A stretch of 64,000 bases of DNA, from assembly GCA_032358255.1 (NCBI GenBank), contig JAULBX010003444.1:62001-126000 (forward strand), given 5' to 3'. This DNA comes from Heterotrichella gracilis (lineage: Eukaryota; Sar; Xanthophyceae; Tribonematales; Xanthonemataceae). The translations under genes and the position numbers were made by a program. Position 1 is the stretch's first letter. Each line of letters begins with the position of its first letter. Positions 1-17,400 of this stretch are shown here, one piece after another. A model generated the notes under the pieces. That model worked only from the letters and a program-made list of their open reading frames with translations, was not told the DNA's origin and ran no database searches.

Positions 1-297
1 GACCATGCGCATCACCATGCAAGGTGTGTGTGGGGTGCACAGGCAACCTGCTGCCCTTTGGCCATGGTCCGCAGCCGCCCCTAGCACAGGCGTGACCGCA
101 GCATTGGCCGCACGCCCACGCCATGCAAAACATACATTGCCTGCCCCGCTGCATTTCACATTCATCACCCGCACTCCACAACCCTCCCCCGTCCTCGCCA
201 GTATACACACGAGACCGCAACACCATGGCAACCACGTTATACCCATAAACCACCCATCCACCTCGCCAGGACCCCCACCCACCCACCCGCCCCTCAC

Positions 298-3177
298 CTC
301 GTCCACCAGCGCCCATTTGTGCGCCTGGCGCTCCACCACCGTGCGCCCCCTCTCCTCAAAACGTATCGCCTCCACCCAGCTCTCCCGCCACGCGCTGCCA
401 TCCGCACCCGCGCCGCTCTTCTCAGCGCCCATCTCCTTCATGCCAGCCCAGTCGCTCTTCTCCCACCACTTCTCCTCCCACGCAATGCCGGCAGCCGTGG
501 TGCCTGGGGGGGGAGGGGGCGGGGGAGTGATTGGTGCAAGTTGGTGCCACGAGGCACAGACAGGAGGCGGTGTGTAACCAAAGCAAAATTGATCTGAAAC
601 CATGTGCAATGGCAGCGGCAGAGCCTGTGTTGAGGGGTACTTCTGATTTGGCCAAAAACGTTAACTCAACTTGTACCTACAGGCAGCAGCCAGTGCCATG
701 CACAGTGCTCGCCAGCAAAAGTGACCATCCCACCCACCCCGTGCCCACCCCCCTGCGCACCTCTCAGCATGATCCACTTGCACCAGTACCCATTTGGACC
801 CGTGTCCTCCCCGCTCAGCCGCTCAAAGGTGGTCCCGTCTTCCAGCGAACCCACTCCGTCCTCAAGCAGTCGCCCTGGAGGTGTGGAGGGAGTGAGGGGG
901 TTAGGCATGCAGAAAGGACGAGGGGCAGGTATAATGGGTTGCTTGCAATGGGTAATTTATGGTAGGCGCTACGCACAGGGCGGGCAATGCAGCCCATGTG
1001 CACGAGACCTGGCCAATGGACTTGCAGGCGCATTTGCTACTTGGCATATCCCCGTGGCATATCCTGACATTGTGGGGTGTCACCAGCCTGAGCCTTGCCC
1101 TTACGCATTTGCTACTTGACCAGCCACCCATGCATTGCCTCAGGACAGCGCCCATGGTCCATGCACAGAGCCACAGCCCTACCCCTGCCGACATGTGATT
1201 TATGACGGGGACCTGGGGCAGCGAGCGGACACTCACCCCACAGCCCACCTACAGCCGGCACCTCTACTGTGCCCTGTGGTAGTTCGCCCCTCCACATGCG
1301 CATCTCTGTGGCGAAGGCCAGCCTCCCCATGATCATCCCCTCACCCTACTTCAAAACCCTGAACCCTGCTCCAAAACCCTGAAACCTACACCAGAACCCT
1401 ACTAACTCCCCCCGCACCCCACCTGCCGCAGACACCTCCACCGTTTCCATCGTCATCGTGTTGCCCCGCGTGGGCATCTGCACCGCCGATGTCAGCTCCA
1501 CCACGCTTTGCAGGGGGGGCAGCACATCATCGTCCCCAGACTCAAATCGCAGGTTCAGGGAGGCAATGGTGGGCTCGGCAAAGGGGAGGACGCTGGGGGT
1601 GAGGGCGGGGAAGCTGAGGGAGGGGGTCTGGGTGGACAGAGGGGGAGGCCCGGAGGGGACTGCACCTGGGTTGGGGCGGAGAGGGGAGTTAGGGGTGGGG
1701 ACAGATGGGGGATTTGGGCATATCGCTTGGGTGCTGGCAGCCTTGGCAGCACCCGCTTGCACTACAAAGCGCAGCTCTGCACTTTCACAACAGCCAGGGG
1801 CATATGCACATCATGTCATGTAGCAAAAGCAACCCACAGTTCCCCTCCACGCCCCACCTGCACCCCCCTCTCCCACCCATGCGGGCCCGCTTGTCCACTC
1901 AGGACCTCCAGCAGGTACATCTTCTCCCTCGGCCCCTGGGGCTGAAGCAGCCCCCGGGGATGCCTTGAGTGCCTGCTCAAGTGTTGCCCGGGTGGAATCA
2001 AGGGCTTGTGGCTCAGACCTGCAAAAAAATGGGGGGGGCGTGTTGACGGGTGGGGGGATTCGGTTATGAATTAATGGGTGCGAGCCAAAATGGTGGGGCG
2101 GAGTGGGGTGGCAGCGCATCACGCGAACAATTGTTTCGCGCCTTGCATGTCTGCCACAGGCGTGCAGCGGTGCGGTGCAGGCATGTGTGGCTGCAAACAC
2201 GCTCGCCCAGGTATCGACAAGGACCTGCCAGTGCGCAGTCATGCGTGGTGCAGACACCCTTGCTAGTAAAAACACACCTGCCACTTGAGAATGTGAAGAA
2301 GCCCTGTGGCACCGGCGAGTCGCGTGTTGCTGGCTCCACACCGCTGCGCTTGGCAAGCAGCTGCTGGGCGGCGAGGAGGGCAGCAGACTGGGGGGAGGAG
2401 GGTGGCGGTGTCAGGTTAAGTGCAAAGAGGAGGGTTGGTTGACAGGCAGCGTGAACATTGTCATGCAGCCATTCTCCATAGACTGTGTCAAGGTTGTGGG
2501 TGGCAACGTGTGCGTGGTGTGCGTAGGTGCAGGGTGTGGGGGGGGGGGCACGTGTGTGCATGTGCCTCACCGCTCTGTCCACTAGTGGGTTGCCGGTGGG
2601 GTCCTCCAGTGGGGCATCCAGTAGGGCCTCCGGTGGGGTCTCAGGTGCGGCCACTGGTGGGGGGTTTGGTGGGGCCTCCGGTGGGGGCCGGGGGGGAGGC
2701 GCGGTCAACTCAGACTGTGTGCGAGTGGGGCAAGGGGACGTCAAAGACCGGGCTGGGGGTGACTTGTGGAGGGTTAGGGGTGCAAGGGACAAGGATGCAT
2801 TTTGTGCTTCCTGTGCTTCCAAAGTTATCAGGTCTCTCTCGGCCTTTCTGGCCAGTACTGGACAGCACGCCATGCAGGGCACAGGCAGGCACCCCCAATT
2901 CACCCTGGGTGCGTGCAACCCTAGCCGACTTGGACGCCACCTCTGCCCACTTCCCAACTACCAGCCATGGAGTATTGAGCCCTCCCATGCCCACCACACA
3001 ACACCACCCACACCCACCTCGAAGGCGATGATATCCGACAGCGATGTGGGGCGCCCGCTGTCTTTGGATGAGCCCCGGGGGGCGGCGCACACAGTGGTGG
3101 TGGGGTGGGGGGTGGGGCGGGGCCGAAGCACACCACGGCGCTTGGGGGGTAGGGGCCCGCAGGGCGGGCATGGCCGC
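298..3177 (-). CDS. ESV1/LESV-like starch-granule protein (partial, C-terminus beyond left edge)
   Basis: Probable member of the plant/algal EARLY STARVATION1 (ESV1/LESV) family, plastid proteins that bind starch glucans and organise the granule. Exons on the minus strand, with phases that agree: 3177-3014, 2857-2571, 2387-2278, 2018-1858, 1776-about 1423, about 1334-1249, 874-761 and 503-298. The diagnostic part is the last two exons: GYWCKWIML, then AWEEKWWEKSDWAG, MGAEKSG and AWRESWVEAIRFEE, which have the Trp/aromatic-rich W-EKWWE spacing of the family's glucan-binding domain. Upstream exons are Pro/Ala-rich, with a charged stretch (EVVLARKAERDLITLEA) suited to a helix. The first exon and start codon were not found (upstream phase 2 is required), and further W-repeats should lie left of base 298. 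Junctions near 1423 and 1334 are the least certain. ESV1 versus LESV cannot be decided here. Confidence 0.72.
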
Positions 3178-4378
3178 CTGGAGGATTTAGGAGGGTATTT
3201 TTTGGTGGTGGGTGGTGGGGTGGGTAAGGATCAAAGCGCATATCGTGCATAGGTGGGTTGGACGGCAGGTTCGTACATACCGCTGCGCATACACGTTGTG
3301 AGTAAGTGGCAGACAACAGTAATGCACACACACGAATGCACACCCAGGGACGCAGACTGGCGTTGTGTGCGTTTCTCCACTGCTTACCCCTAGGTGGTAG
3401 AAGGCATGCCACAAGGCTGGATGCTGCACCTGATCGCAGATAAAACGCTGGTATGGCCTGACCCGCACTATTGCATTCCCATAAATACAAGAGGGTTGAG
3501 CCGGTGCAGAGATCTGAATATTCCACATGCATGCACCTGCACCACCTTGACTTTTGCACAGTGCACTACCAGCCTTACCCCAGCTGTAGGCACCAGGGCC
3601 GCATTTGGCTGCAGATGATATCTCCACACGCCCTGTGAGATTGTGCTGGCGGGGGACTGTGGGGTCCGTGGATTGCTTGTTGTGTTGTGTGCACCTTCGC
3701 ACTGCAGCTGTAGCTAAGCACGGGTAGTGCAGACGGCCGAGGAGTGATGCCGTCCCTACTGGGTGGCTAGGACACGGTGCTAGTTGGGTTGTGTGTTGCT
3801 GCTGTGTTGAGGTGCTTTGAGCGTGAGTGTGCTGTTGGTCAAGGTGGGATCACTTGCAAGTTGTGGTGGCCATGCCGAGGGGGGTGTGGGGTACACACGG
3901 TGGCAGCGCCAAGGGTAGACCGATAAGGAAGGAACAGTGTGGGATTCCCTGGCTGCTTTAGCTGCACTCGCAAGTAAGAATAGGGCAGCGTCGTGACAAC
4001 ATTTTGCTTATGGTACGACTCGGCTCTGCTGACCGCAAGTTGCGAGGGCGAGAGCGATATCATAGCTCGTCAAATAGCGGGGAGGAAAAAGCCCCCACCA
4101 GCCTGCCACCAAGTAGAGAGCATGGGAGTTTCAGTTGCTCAGAAGCACCAAGAGTAGATCATTGGTGCACTGCCTTCTCATACCTTTACTTGCCAACATA
4201 TTCCCACGCCCCTACGTCGGGGTGTTCCAAAACAGCCGCCAAAAGGCCCCCAACAACACACCCATCATCACAATTCATCAAAGCTGAATACCTTACTTGC
4301 ACTATACACCTAACGCCAGTCACGGCAACAGCTCCCGGTCTGGCCCCGGGTTGCCTGTTCTTTCCCCCTGCCCCCACC
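3178..4378. other. Divergent intergenic region between ESV1-like gene and LysRS
   Basis: This interval separates two diverging genes, so it should hold both promoters, the 5' leader of the lysyl-tRNA synthetase gene and the unidentified first exon or exons of the ESV1-like gene. Small minus-strand reading frames occur at 3250-3700 but none has recognisable similarity. No TATA box or known motif stands out. Confidence 0.4.
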
Positions 4379-10512
<6,134 letters not shown>

Positions 10513-11515
10513 TGGCGTCACTTTGCAGGGATGACGGCAGGGTGCATCAACATGCACTGCCGCAAGGGCGGGGGGCAGGGGGCAGGAGGGACAGAGTGGG
10601 GCGCTGCCGAGACATCGGCAGCGTTTGGTGGGGGGCAGTGCACTTTGATGGAGGAGTTGGCGCAGGCTGGTGGCAGAGCACTGTGGGGGTGTAGCATGGC
10701 CATGCGGTCGCGGGGGTGAGATGCGTGCATGGGAAAGGGGAGATTGGCACATTGCTGGTGTGGTGATTGTGGCCAAACATGGCGCACGCATTGTGCACTG
10801 TGGCAAGGGTGTGACATGTGCACACAGGTGCCTGCTACTGCAACACAGCCTGTTGAGCCGCACAAAGGCATTCTAAGCTAGCACGTCTGTAAGAAAGTTA
10901 TACTTGTTCTGTTACCAGGTGCTGGGGTCCCATGATAATGCTGCAACAGCTTCTAACCCACCTGAGGTTTGCCAGGTTGAACGGAGGTCCTGGACCCTAG
11001 GCCTAACAGGCTGATACCTTTATTAACGCTCTGCAGTTGCCCGCCGGGGGCCCCATAATGGCTGCCAATTAAACGATTTGCGCAGTGTGCTGGAGTTAAA
11101 TGATGAATATTGCAAATTGCAGCCAAGTATTGTCGGTAAAACGATTTTAAAACATTGCTGTCAAACTTTGACTGAATCACCCAATAAGAAGTTCTTAGCA
11201 ATGCTAACTAGTTGAATTTCTAACTTACATCTAAGCATGCAACATGTTGCAACGCGTTCTAAAGCATGCCTCGTCAACTTGTATTTGAAAGAAAGTCTTG
11301 AAAAAGTTGTACAACGCTGACATCAACAAAACAGCTCTACTAGGACCCTGCCGGCATGCTATGCCATTGGCCAGATCCAGGCACGGGGAACACCGTAATA
11401 TTAATAGTATCCAATGTGAAGAGGCGCTTGCACCCATTTGCACCCACACTGTGGCTTTTGATGTGGCAACGTACCCTCTGCTGCGCCTGGGCCCTCTGCT
11501 GCGCCTGGGCATGCC
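10513..11515. other. Convergent 3' region between LysRS and BTB gene
   Basis: This holds the 3' UTR of the lysyl-tRNA synthetase gene and that of the convergent BTB gene. TGTAA, the usual green-algal polyadenylation signal, occurs at 10888-10892 on the plus strand, 376 nt after the LysRS stop, and could end that transcript. The 10.5-10.9 kb part resembles 13.6-14.0 kb (see the repeat entry). No coding similarity was seen. Confidence 0.4.
10660..10930. repeat. Diverged direct repeat, copy 1 (partner 13660-13985)
   Basis: Shared blocks in the same order and orientation are GGTGTAGCATGGC versus GGTGCAACATGGC, TGCCTGCTACTGCAACACAG versus TGCCTGCTCTGCAACACAG, and ACCAGGTGCTGGG versus ACCAGGTGCTAGG. 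The two copies flank the BTB gene. They are clearly diverged with indels, and the outer limits are approximate. Confidence 0.5.
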
Positions 11516-12718
11516 CTAGTTGTCGTCTTCCTCCCACAGCTTCTCCAGCCAGATGTAGGTGGCCGCCCAGTTGGCGAACTGGCCTGTGCGTCCTGACTGA
11601 CTCGAATACACTTTGATGCTGCCACATGTGCCACAAGCGGCTTTTGAAGGCAGCATGTGGTCCCCGGTGCACAACGTGACATGTGGTACGCCAGGATGTC
11701 TCCCAGGATGGCAGGATTAAGCTCCCTCAGCTTCTTGCCTGCTTGTTCTGCAGAGATGGCTTCGCCTACCCCTTTGCTGAACAGATGGTGTATGCAGTGC
11801 GCCATCAGCCGTTTTAGCTTGAGGCGATTGGCCAAGACTGCAAGGTCCAGCACGTTGTTGTTGTCTGGATCCAGCAGGCTGTTCATGCGGCACTCCTTGT
11901 CGTAGAACAGGTCAAGCTTGGTGAGTGGTCCCCTGGCGTCAAAGCAGCCTGCGACGGCAGCCAGGCGCTGTGCCTCCTCCAACTGCATAGAGTGGGAGAG
12001 GAGGGTGGTCAGCGGTGGACGCTGCACTTGTGCAGTACTAAGGTATCTCACAAGGTGGCCACAGGTTGTTCAATAGGTGGCAATGGGTGGCAATTGCACC
12101 AAGCGCTCTCGGGCCAGTACTGGCATTAGTGGCAAAAATTTCTGGAGCATCATGGGCTGGGATTCTGGAGTCTCCGGTTACAGCAGACTGCACATGTGTG
12201 TGCCTGCATGCATATGCCAGATGAAGGTGCATGGCCCTTCAAGACTAGAGCAGACAAGAAGGGAAGCTGTAACTCACATATTTTATGTCGGGCTTGCCCG
12301 GTCCCCCGTACAGGTGCTGCAACAGCAGCTCCACATCCTCGTAGCTTAGCTTCTTGTCGCTGACCTTGTACTTGTCAAGGTCTATGCGGATGATGCCGTC
12401 TGGGGAGCTGCTTTCGACGGAAGACAGCAGGGAGCACAGCACACCAGAGAAACACGACAGCACCTGGCTATGCGCAGGCAGAGTTTTGCCGTCTATGGTC
12501 AACTCGACGTCCACGCTGCTGGCGATGTTGCTTTGGATTGGTGTGCGCTCCAGCTTGGCCAATTTCTTGTTCAAGTACGAGGGCAGCTGCCCATCTTCAG
12601 ACGCTTGAGCGCGAAGTACTGACCGGCGATTGGGGCGTGCCACCGGTGCTGCTAGCCACGCACACCTGCTTGTACTCAACCGAGATGTTGCTGACGGCAT
12701 GTGACTCAGAGACACCAT
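11516..12718 (-). CDS. BTB/POZ-domain protein with a predicted plastid-type leader
   Basis: Exon 1 is 12718-12278 and encodes 147 residues. Its first 45 residues are Ser/Arg/Ala-rich with no acidic residue and lead to RRSVLRAQASEDG, which looks like a chloroplast transit peptide with a VRAQA-type cleavage site. A BTB fold follows: VDVELTIDGKTLPAHSQVLS, then YEDVELLLQHLYGGPGKPD. Exon 2 starts at 11982 (LEEAQRLAAVAGCF) and continues the helical half (LDLAVLANRLKLKRLMAHCI). BTB proteins usually dimerise or act as CUL3 adaptors in the cytosol or nucleus. The 3' end is ambiguous. The frame as sequenced runs to a stop at 11401 through basic, low-complexity sequence, whereas a neighbouring frame from about 11.67 kb gives a more protein-like helical end (FANWAATYIWLEKLWEEDDN) stopping at 11516. 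This suggests a one-base indel near 11.64-11.69 kb. The coordinates follow that alternative end. Confidence 0.82.
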
Positions 12719-14487
12719 CTTGGACGAGCTGACAAGCTCTCAGTCTATTGCAACTGGGCCCTTCACCTCTCTGAACAAGGTGACCCTATTCAAGCATGAT
12801 GAACACCTCTTATTTATCAAGCAAGCTGCAACCAGTGGCGTTTGAGTCGCCAAGTGGTTTTGCAAAAGCGTTATGTGCATGCATGCATGTTCGCAAACGC
12901 ACATGCCTGCTTCCATGCATGCAAAAGCCCGCAACCAGTGCCGCACCCAAAACGTCGATTGTCCAGCCTGTAAACCAACTGCCACCTAGCACGAATTATG
13001 TTGTTTGTAAAAATCCTATAGCTATAGCACAGGACCACTTCCCGTGTCTGGTCAACGTTCTGAAAAGCCTGCCAGCATTGGAGTTTCTGCATAAGTTCAA
13101 GCGCCGTTTGTAGGCTCTACAACCCACGCCAGTGGCATGGATATCGTTAAGAAAGATAACAATTTGTTGGGCTGTGCACCAGCTGCTTAGTAGTACCATA
13201 GGAGGTGCACTTTCTGACGCCAAAGAGCACCGTCCCAGCGCTCTGGCTGGGATGCGCTGCAGTGCTGCAGCTGCCATGGGCTACATGGGCGACTCTGTGA
13301 CTATATTGCAGGGATTGGGGCTGGCGTACCGCCTTAATTCTCACCCACCCACCGCCAGCATACAGACAGCACCACATGCATAGCTACCTACCACCCATGC
13401 GGTGCACACTCCCCCCCTTCAAACCCCCCTCACACACACCACCACATGACCCACCTTGCAGCCAAATTCCCCACACAGTGCCCCACAACACCGCTTAGCA
13501 AGACACCCCCATTGGCGGCGTTGTCATAGGTGTGCCTTACACATGTGCGCCATACCATTGACTCAGCGGGTGCCCGGGATAAGAGCGAGCTAGCGCTACA
13601 ATTTTAAGGTGGCGCTGAGGCAGCATTGGTGGGGTTTGAACGCAGTGCATGGTGACAGCAGGACTGGCGGTTGGCGGTGGCGGTGCACAGTTGGGGTGCA
13701 ACATGGCAGTGCGGGCATGGGAGGGCTGGACCTTGCCTGGGGAGGGGACTGACACGCGCAAGTGTTGTGTGGTGGCTGCGGCATGACATGCCATGACCCG
13801 TGTACCATTATGCGCTCTGGCATAGATGTGAGAAGTGCACAGGATCTGCTACCTGTGGGTGGCAGTGGCATGTGCAAGCATGCCTGCTCTGCAACACAGC
13901 TGCTGGCCAGCTATTGGCATCAAGAGAAGATTTTATCAATATAAAGCACTCTGCGCGTCTCTTGCAACCAGGTGCTAGGCGCAATTGCTGTCACTCTGTT
14001 GGCAGTCTGCGGAGGAGCACCCAAATTTGGAACCGTATTTCCCCGAATACATGAGAGGGTACCCTAGAACCTAGACGCAAATGGCTGCCTCATAATTACG
14101 CCCCTGAAATATGATGCATATTTGATGCTAGACCTGATTGTATCAGGTTTCGGCCCCCGACCCGCACTGCAGCTCCCTCTATATTGGCTCCGAGACCAGG
14201 CACTCGGCTGTTGTTGACACCCATCCCACCCTGATCCACCTTGAGTGACGATTACAACGTTCACTTACTTTCGGAACATGTCGCGGCAGCCGGATGTTAC
14301 GCCAGAGTGGTTTCGGGGATGTGTTATGGGGGCGAGGCAGCCCCCACGATGTGGTACCATGCCAGTTTGAATTTGCCCACAAACCATCCATCCAACCCAC
14401 TGCCCACTACGCATATGCTGGTGCTCTGACCGTCCGTTCCCGCGGCTATGACTGCGCCGCCCCTCCTCCCCCCCCGCTAGCCTGAGC
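12719..14487. other. Intergenic region between BTB gene and PP4R3
   Basis: This lies between the start of the minus-strand BTB gene and the start of the plus-strand PP4R3 gene, so it contains two divergent promoters. It holds the second copy of the diverged direct repeat (about 13660-13985). No reading frame resembles a known family. Confidence 0.4.
13660..13985. repeat. Diverged direct repeat, copy 2 (partner 10660-10930)
   Basis: This is the second copy of the non-coding sequence also seen in the LysRS 3' region; the shared blocks are listed at copy 1. It lies about 3 kb from its partner in the same orientation. The family is unknown, and no terminal repeats or target-site duplication were seen. 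Confidence 0.5.
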
Positions 14488-17400
14488 ATGGCCTTCCAGC
14501 AGCGAGTGAAAGTGTACGTGCTCAATGGGGAAGGCTACTGGGACGACAAGGGCACGGGGATGGTATCGATTGAAAGCCTGGAGCAGTCTGGAGGTGCACC
14601 AGGCCTGGTGGTAGTCGCGGAGGATAGCATGAAGCCCCTGCTCGTCCACTGCATCTACCCCGACGAGCTGTATCAAAGGCAGAATGGAGACACCATAATC
14701 ACATGGACCGACCACCAAAGTGGCCTGGACTTTGGGCTCAGTTTCCAGGAGGTCAGCGGCTGCGAAGTTATATGGGAGCGGTTACAGCAGGTGAGGGCGC
14801 ACGAGGTGACCTAGAGGGTGGGTGCTGGGCGGGAGCAACTGCCATGGGTGGCAAGCCCTGTTGGATGTTTCGCGTGCTGGCTGTGGTGTGAGGCCTAGAG
14901 CGGGTGTTTATGGTGCTGCTACCTATATTGATGCACGACAAGCGTACTGTCGCCCCGCTGCGCGTGTGGAACGGGTTGCTGGTGCATGCATGCAGGTGGG
15001 TCGCAGCAAAGGTGGTGTGCATGCTGTAGTTCAAAACAACAGTGCCCCAGCATAGCAGCGCGTGTGCCACCTTTTGCTTCCCTGCTTAGGAAGCTTGTAC
15101 CGGGTAGTGTTGCCGGGCTTCCCCCTGTGTGGGCATGGGTGCCCACTGTGCTGGCCATATGCATGCATTGCGTCCCTGCCTATGCCATGCACCGGTTGCA
15201 TGTCAATACTGTGAGTTTTCAATACGAGCTGCTGGTGTGTGCGACTCACTGGATTTCCTGCAGTCACGTTCTGCGGTCTCTGCTGTTGGCGTTGTGCCCC
15301 TGCGCCCTGCAGTGATTAAATTATCCGGCACCTATAATGCGCACTTCCTAGCCACTTGATGGCTTGGAGATGGGCAGAGGGTCACTGCTCTGCATGCTTA
15401 TCCCTGAAATCGTCGTATTGCCTGGTACTGCACGCACCTCCCTCACACCAACCCCACTGCAGTGCGCACCCTTCACCAAACCCTTCCTGTGAACCCTGTT
15501 CCTTCATACCCAATAACCCCCTCCCCACCCGCACCACAGATCCAGGATACAAATGGCAAGGGGACCAACGGGGCAGGCGGCGCCAAGCGGCGCATGGTGG
15601 ATGAGTTTGAGCACCTGCCCGCGTTGGGGGATGGGTACGAGGGCCCTGTGGGTGGCGGGCCTGTGGCGCCCCTCCCCCGCCCCACCCTGGCCAACCTGCC
15701 TCAAATAGCGCGGCTGCTGTCGGACGCGCAGCACTTTCAGAAGGACAGCTACGCAGGGCAGCTGCTGCAGGTGGGTGTGGGCGGAGGTGGGGTGGGGTTG
15801 GGGGGCGTCCTAGCACGACATAGGCCGGTAGTGAGGCGGAAGCGGGGCGGAAGAGTGGGGTGGGACCCATGCGTGCATGTGGCACAGGAAGGGCTCTGTG
15901 GCAGCCTACTTCTAGCCCCGTGCACAGCTGCACCGCCATGGCATTACTGGGCAGGCGGGCTGGGGTCCCAATATGCTACAGCCCACCCGCGGCTTGGTGC
16001 AGCAATTGGGCTGGCACTAATATAAGCTTGGAGCTGCGTGTGCAGTGTTAGACAGCCCCAAGCTGCTTTTCCTGCTTGGAAATGCCTGGACAATGGACGC
16101 AGGCATGCATCAGTCTTTAGAAAGCAGGGTACTAGATTATCGTCGCCCCGGAGGTTGGAACTATTATCGAATTGGGACAATGGTTTTTTCCTGATAGCAA
16201 TTTAAGGAAACAGCCATGCTCGCATTGCCCCCTTTGCCAGTCCCTTAGTTATGACTGGGGCTGCCTGTCATATCCAGGGCAGCGGGTGTGCGTCAAAGCA
16301 TGCAGCACATGGTTTTTGAGGGCGTACATGTAGAGTACCCACCGCCCTTTGCACCAATGGGAGCGGAACCAGCGGAATCCGACTCTTCCCCAACCTCCCC
16401 ATCCCCAGGACGGCTACCTGTCCCAGCTGCTATCCCTGTTCCGCCAGTGCGAGGACCTTGAGGACGCGGCGGGCCTGGCGCACTGCTACGCGGCCGTGCG
16501 GGGGGCTGTGCTGCTGAACGACACGCAGCTGCTGGAGGTGATGGTGGGGGAGGCGCACGTGATGGATGTGGTGGGGGCGCTGGAGTACGACCCCGAGGTG
16601 GCGGGGCATGTGCGGCACAGGGAGTTCCTCAGGGACAAGGTGGGAGGCGTGGGGTGGAGGGTGGGGGCGGGATGTGAGGGTTGTGGTATGGCTTAGATTT
16701 GGCAGGGCAGGTGAGGGTTTCTCGGGGACAATGGGGGTGGGTTGGTGTGTGGACAGGGGTATGATGGGTATTGGTTCACAAAATTGCTACAGGGGAACGG
16801 TCGTGAAATGGTAGTGGGAAAATTGCTACAGGGGAGGGGTCGTGAAATGGTAGTGGGGGAAATTGCTACAAGGATTGAAATGTGCAAATTGTGATGCAAG
16901 GAATTCCTGGTGGAAAGGAAAGGCGAGCACCTGCACGGCTATCCACACACACACTGCATGCCACGCCCTGGTGCATCTCTCGTGCATGTGGCAATGAGCA
17001 TGCATGATGGGAATGGCCAGTCGACGCCAGCACACCCCACGCACGACGCTTCATTTCCACATCAATCGCTCATATTCTGTCAATCACAAACCAACCCCTC
17101 CTCCCCAGGTTGTTTTCAAGGAGGTTGTCCCCCTGTCCAACCCCTCGCTGCGCGCCAAGGTGCACGCCACCTACCGCCTGGGCTACCTCAAGGACGTGGT
17201 GCTGCCGCGCGTGCTGGACGACGCCACCTTTGCCACGCTGTCCTCGCTCATGCTGTTCAACAGTGTGGAGGTGGTCATGGCGCTGCAGCAGGTGGGGTGG
17301 TGGGTGGGTGGGTGGTGTCATTATTTTGTTGTTCAATGGTTTAAAGGTGGTGGGTGGATGGCCGATAGGTGTTGCACATGCATGGCTTGGCATGTATTTG

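Noticed and set aside
11401-11515. Extension of the BTB protein to the stop at 11401
   Set aside because: This tail is basic low-complexity sequence, while an adjacent frame gives a better protein end at 11516. The choice is provisional.
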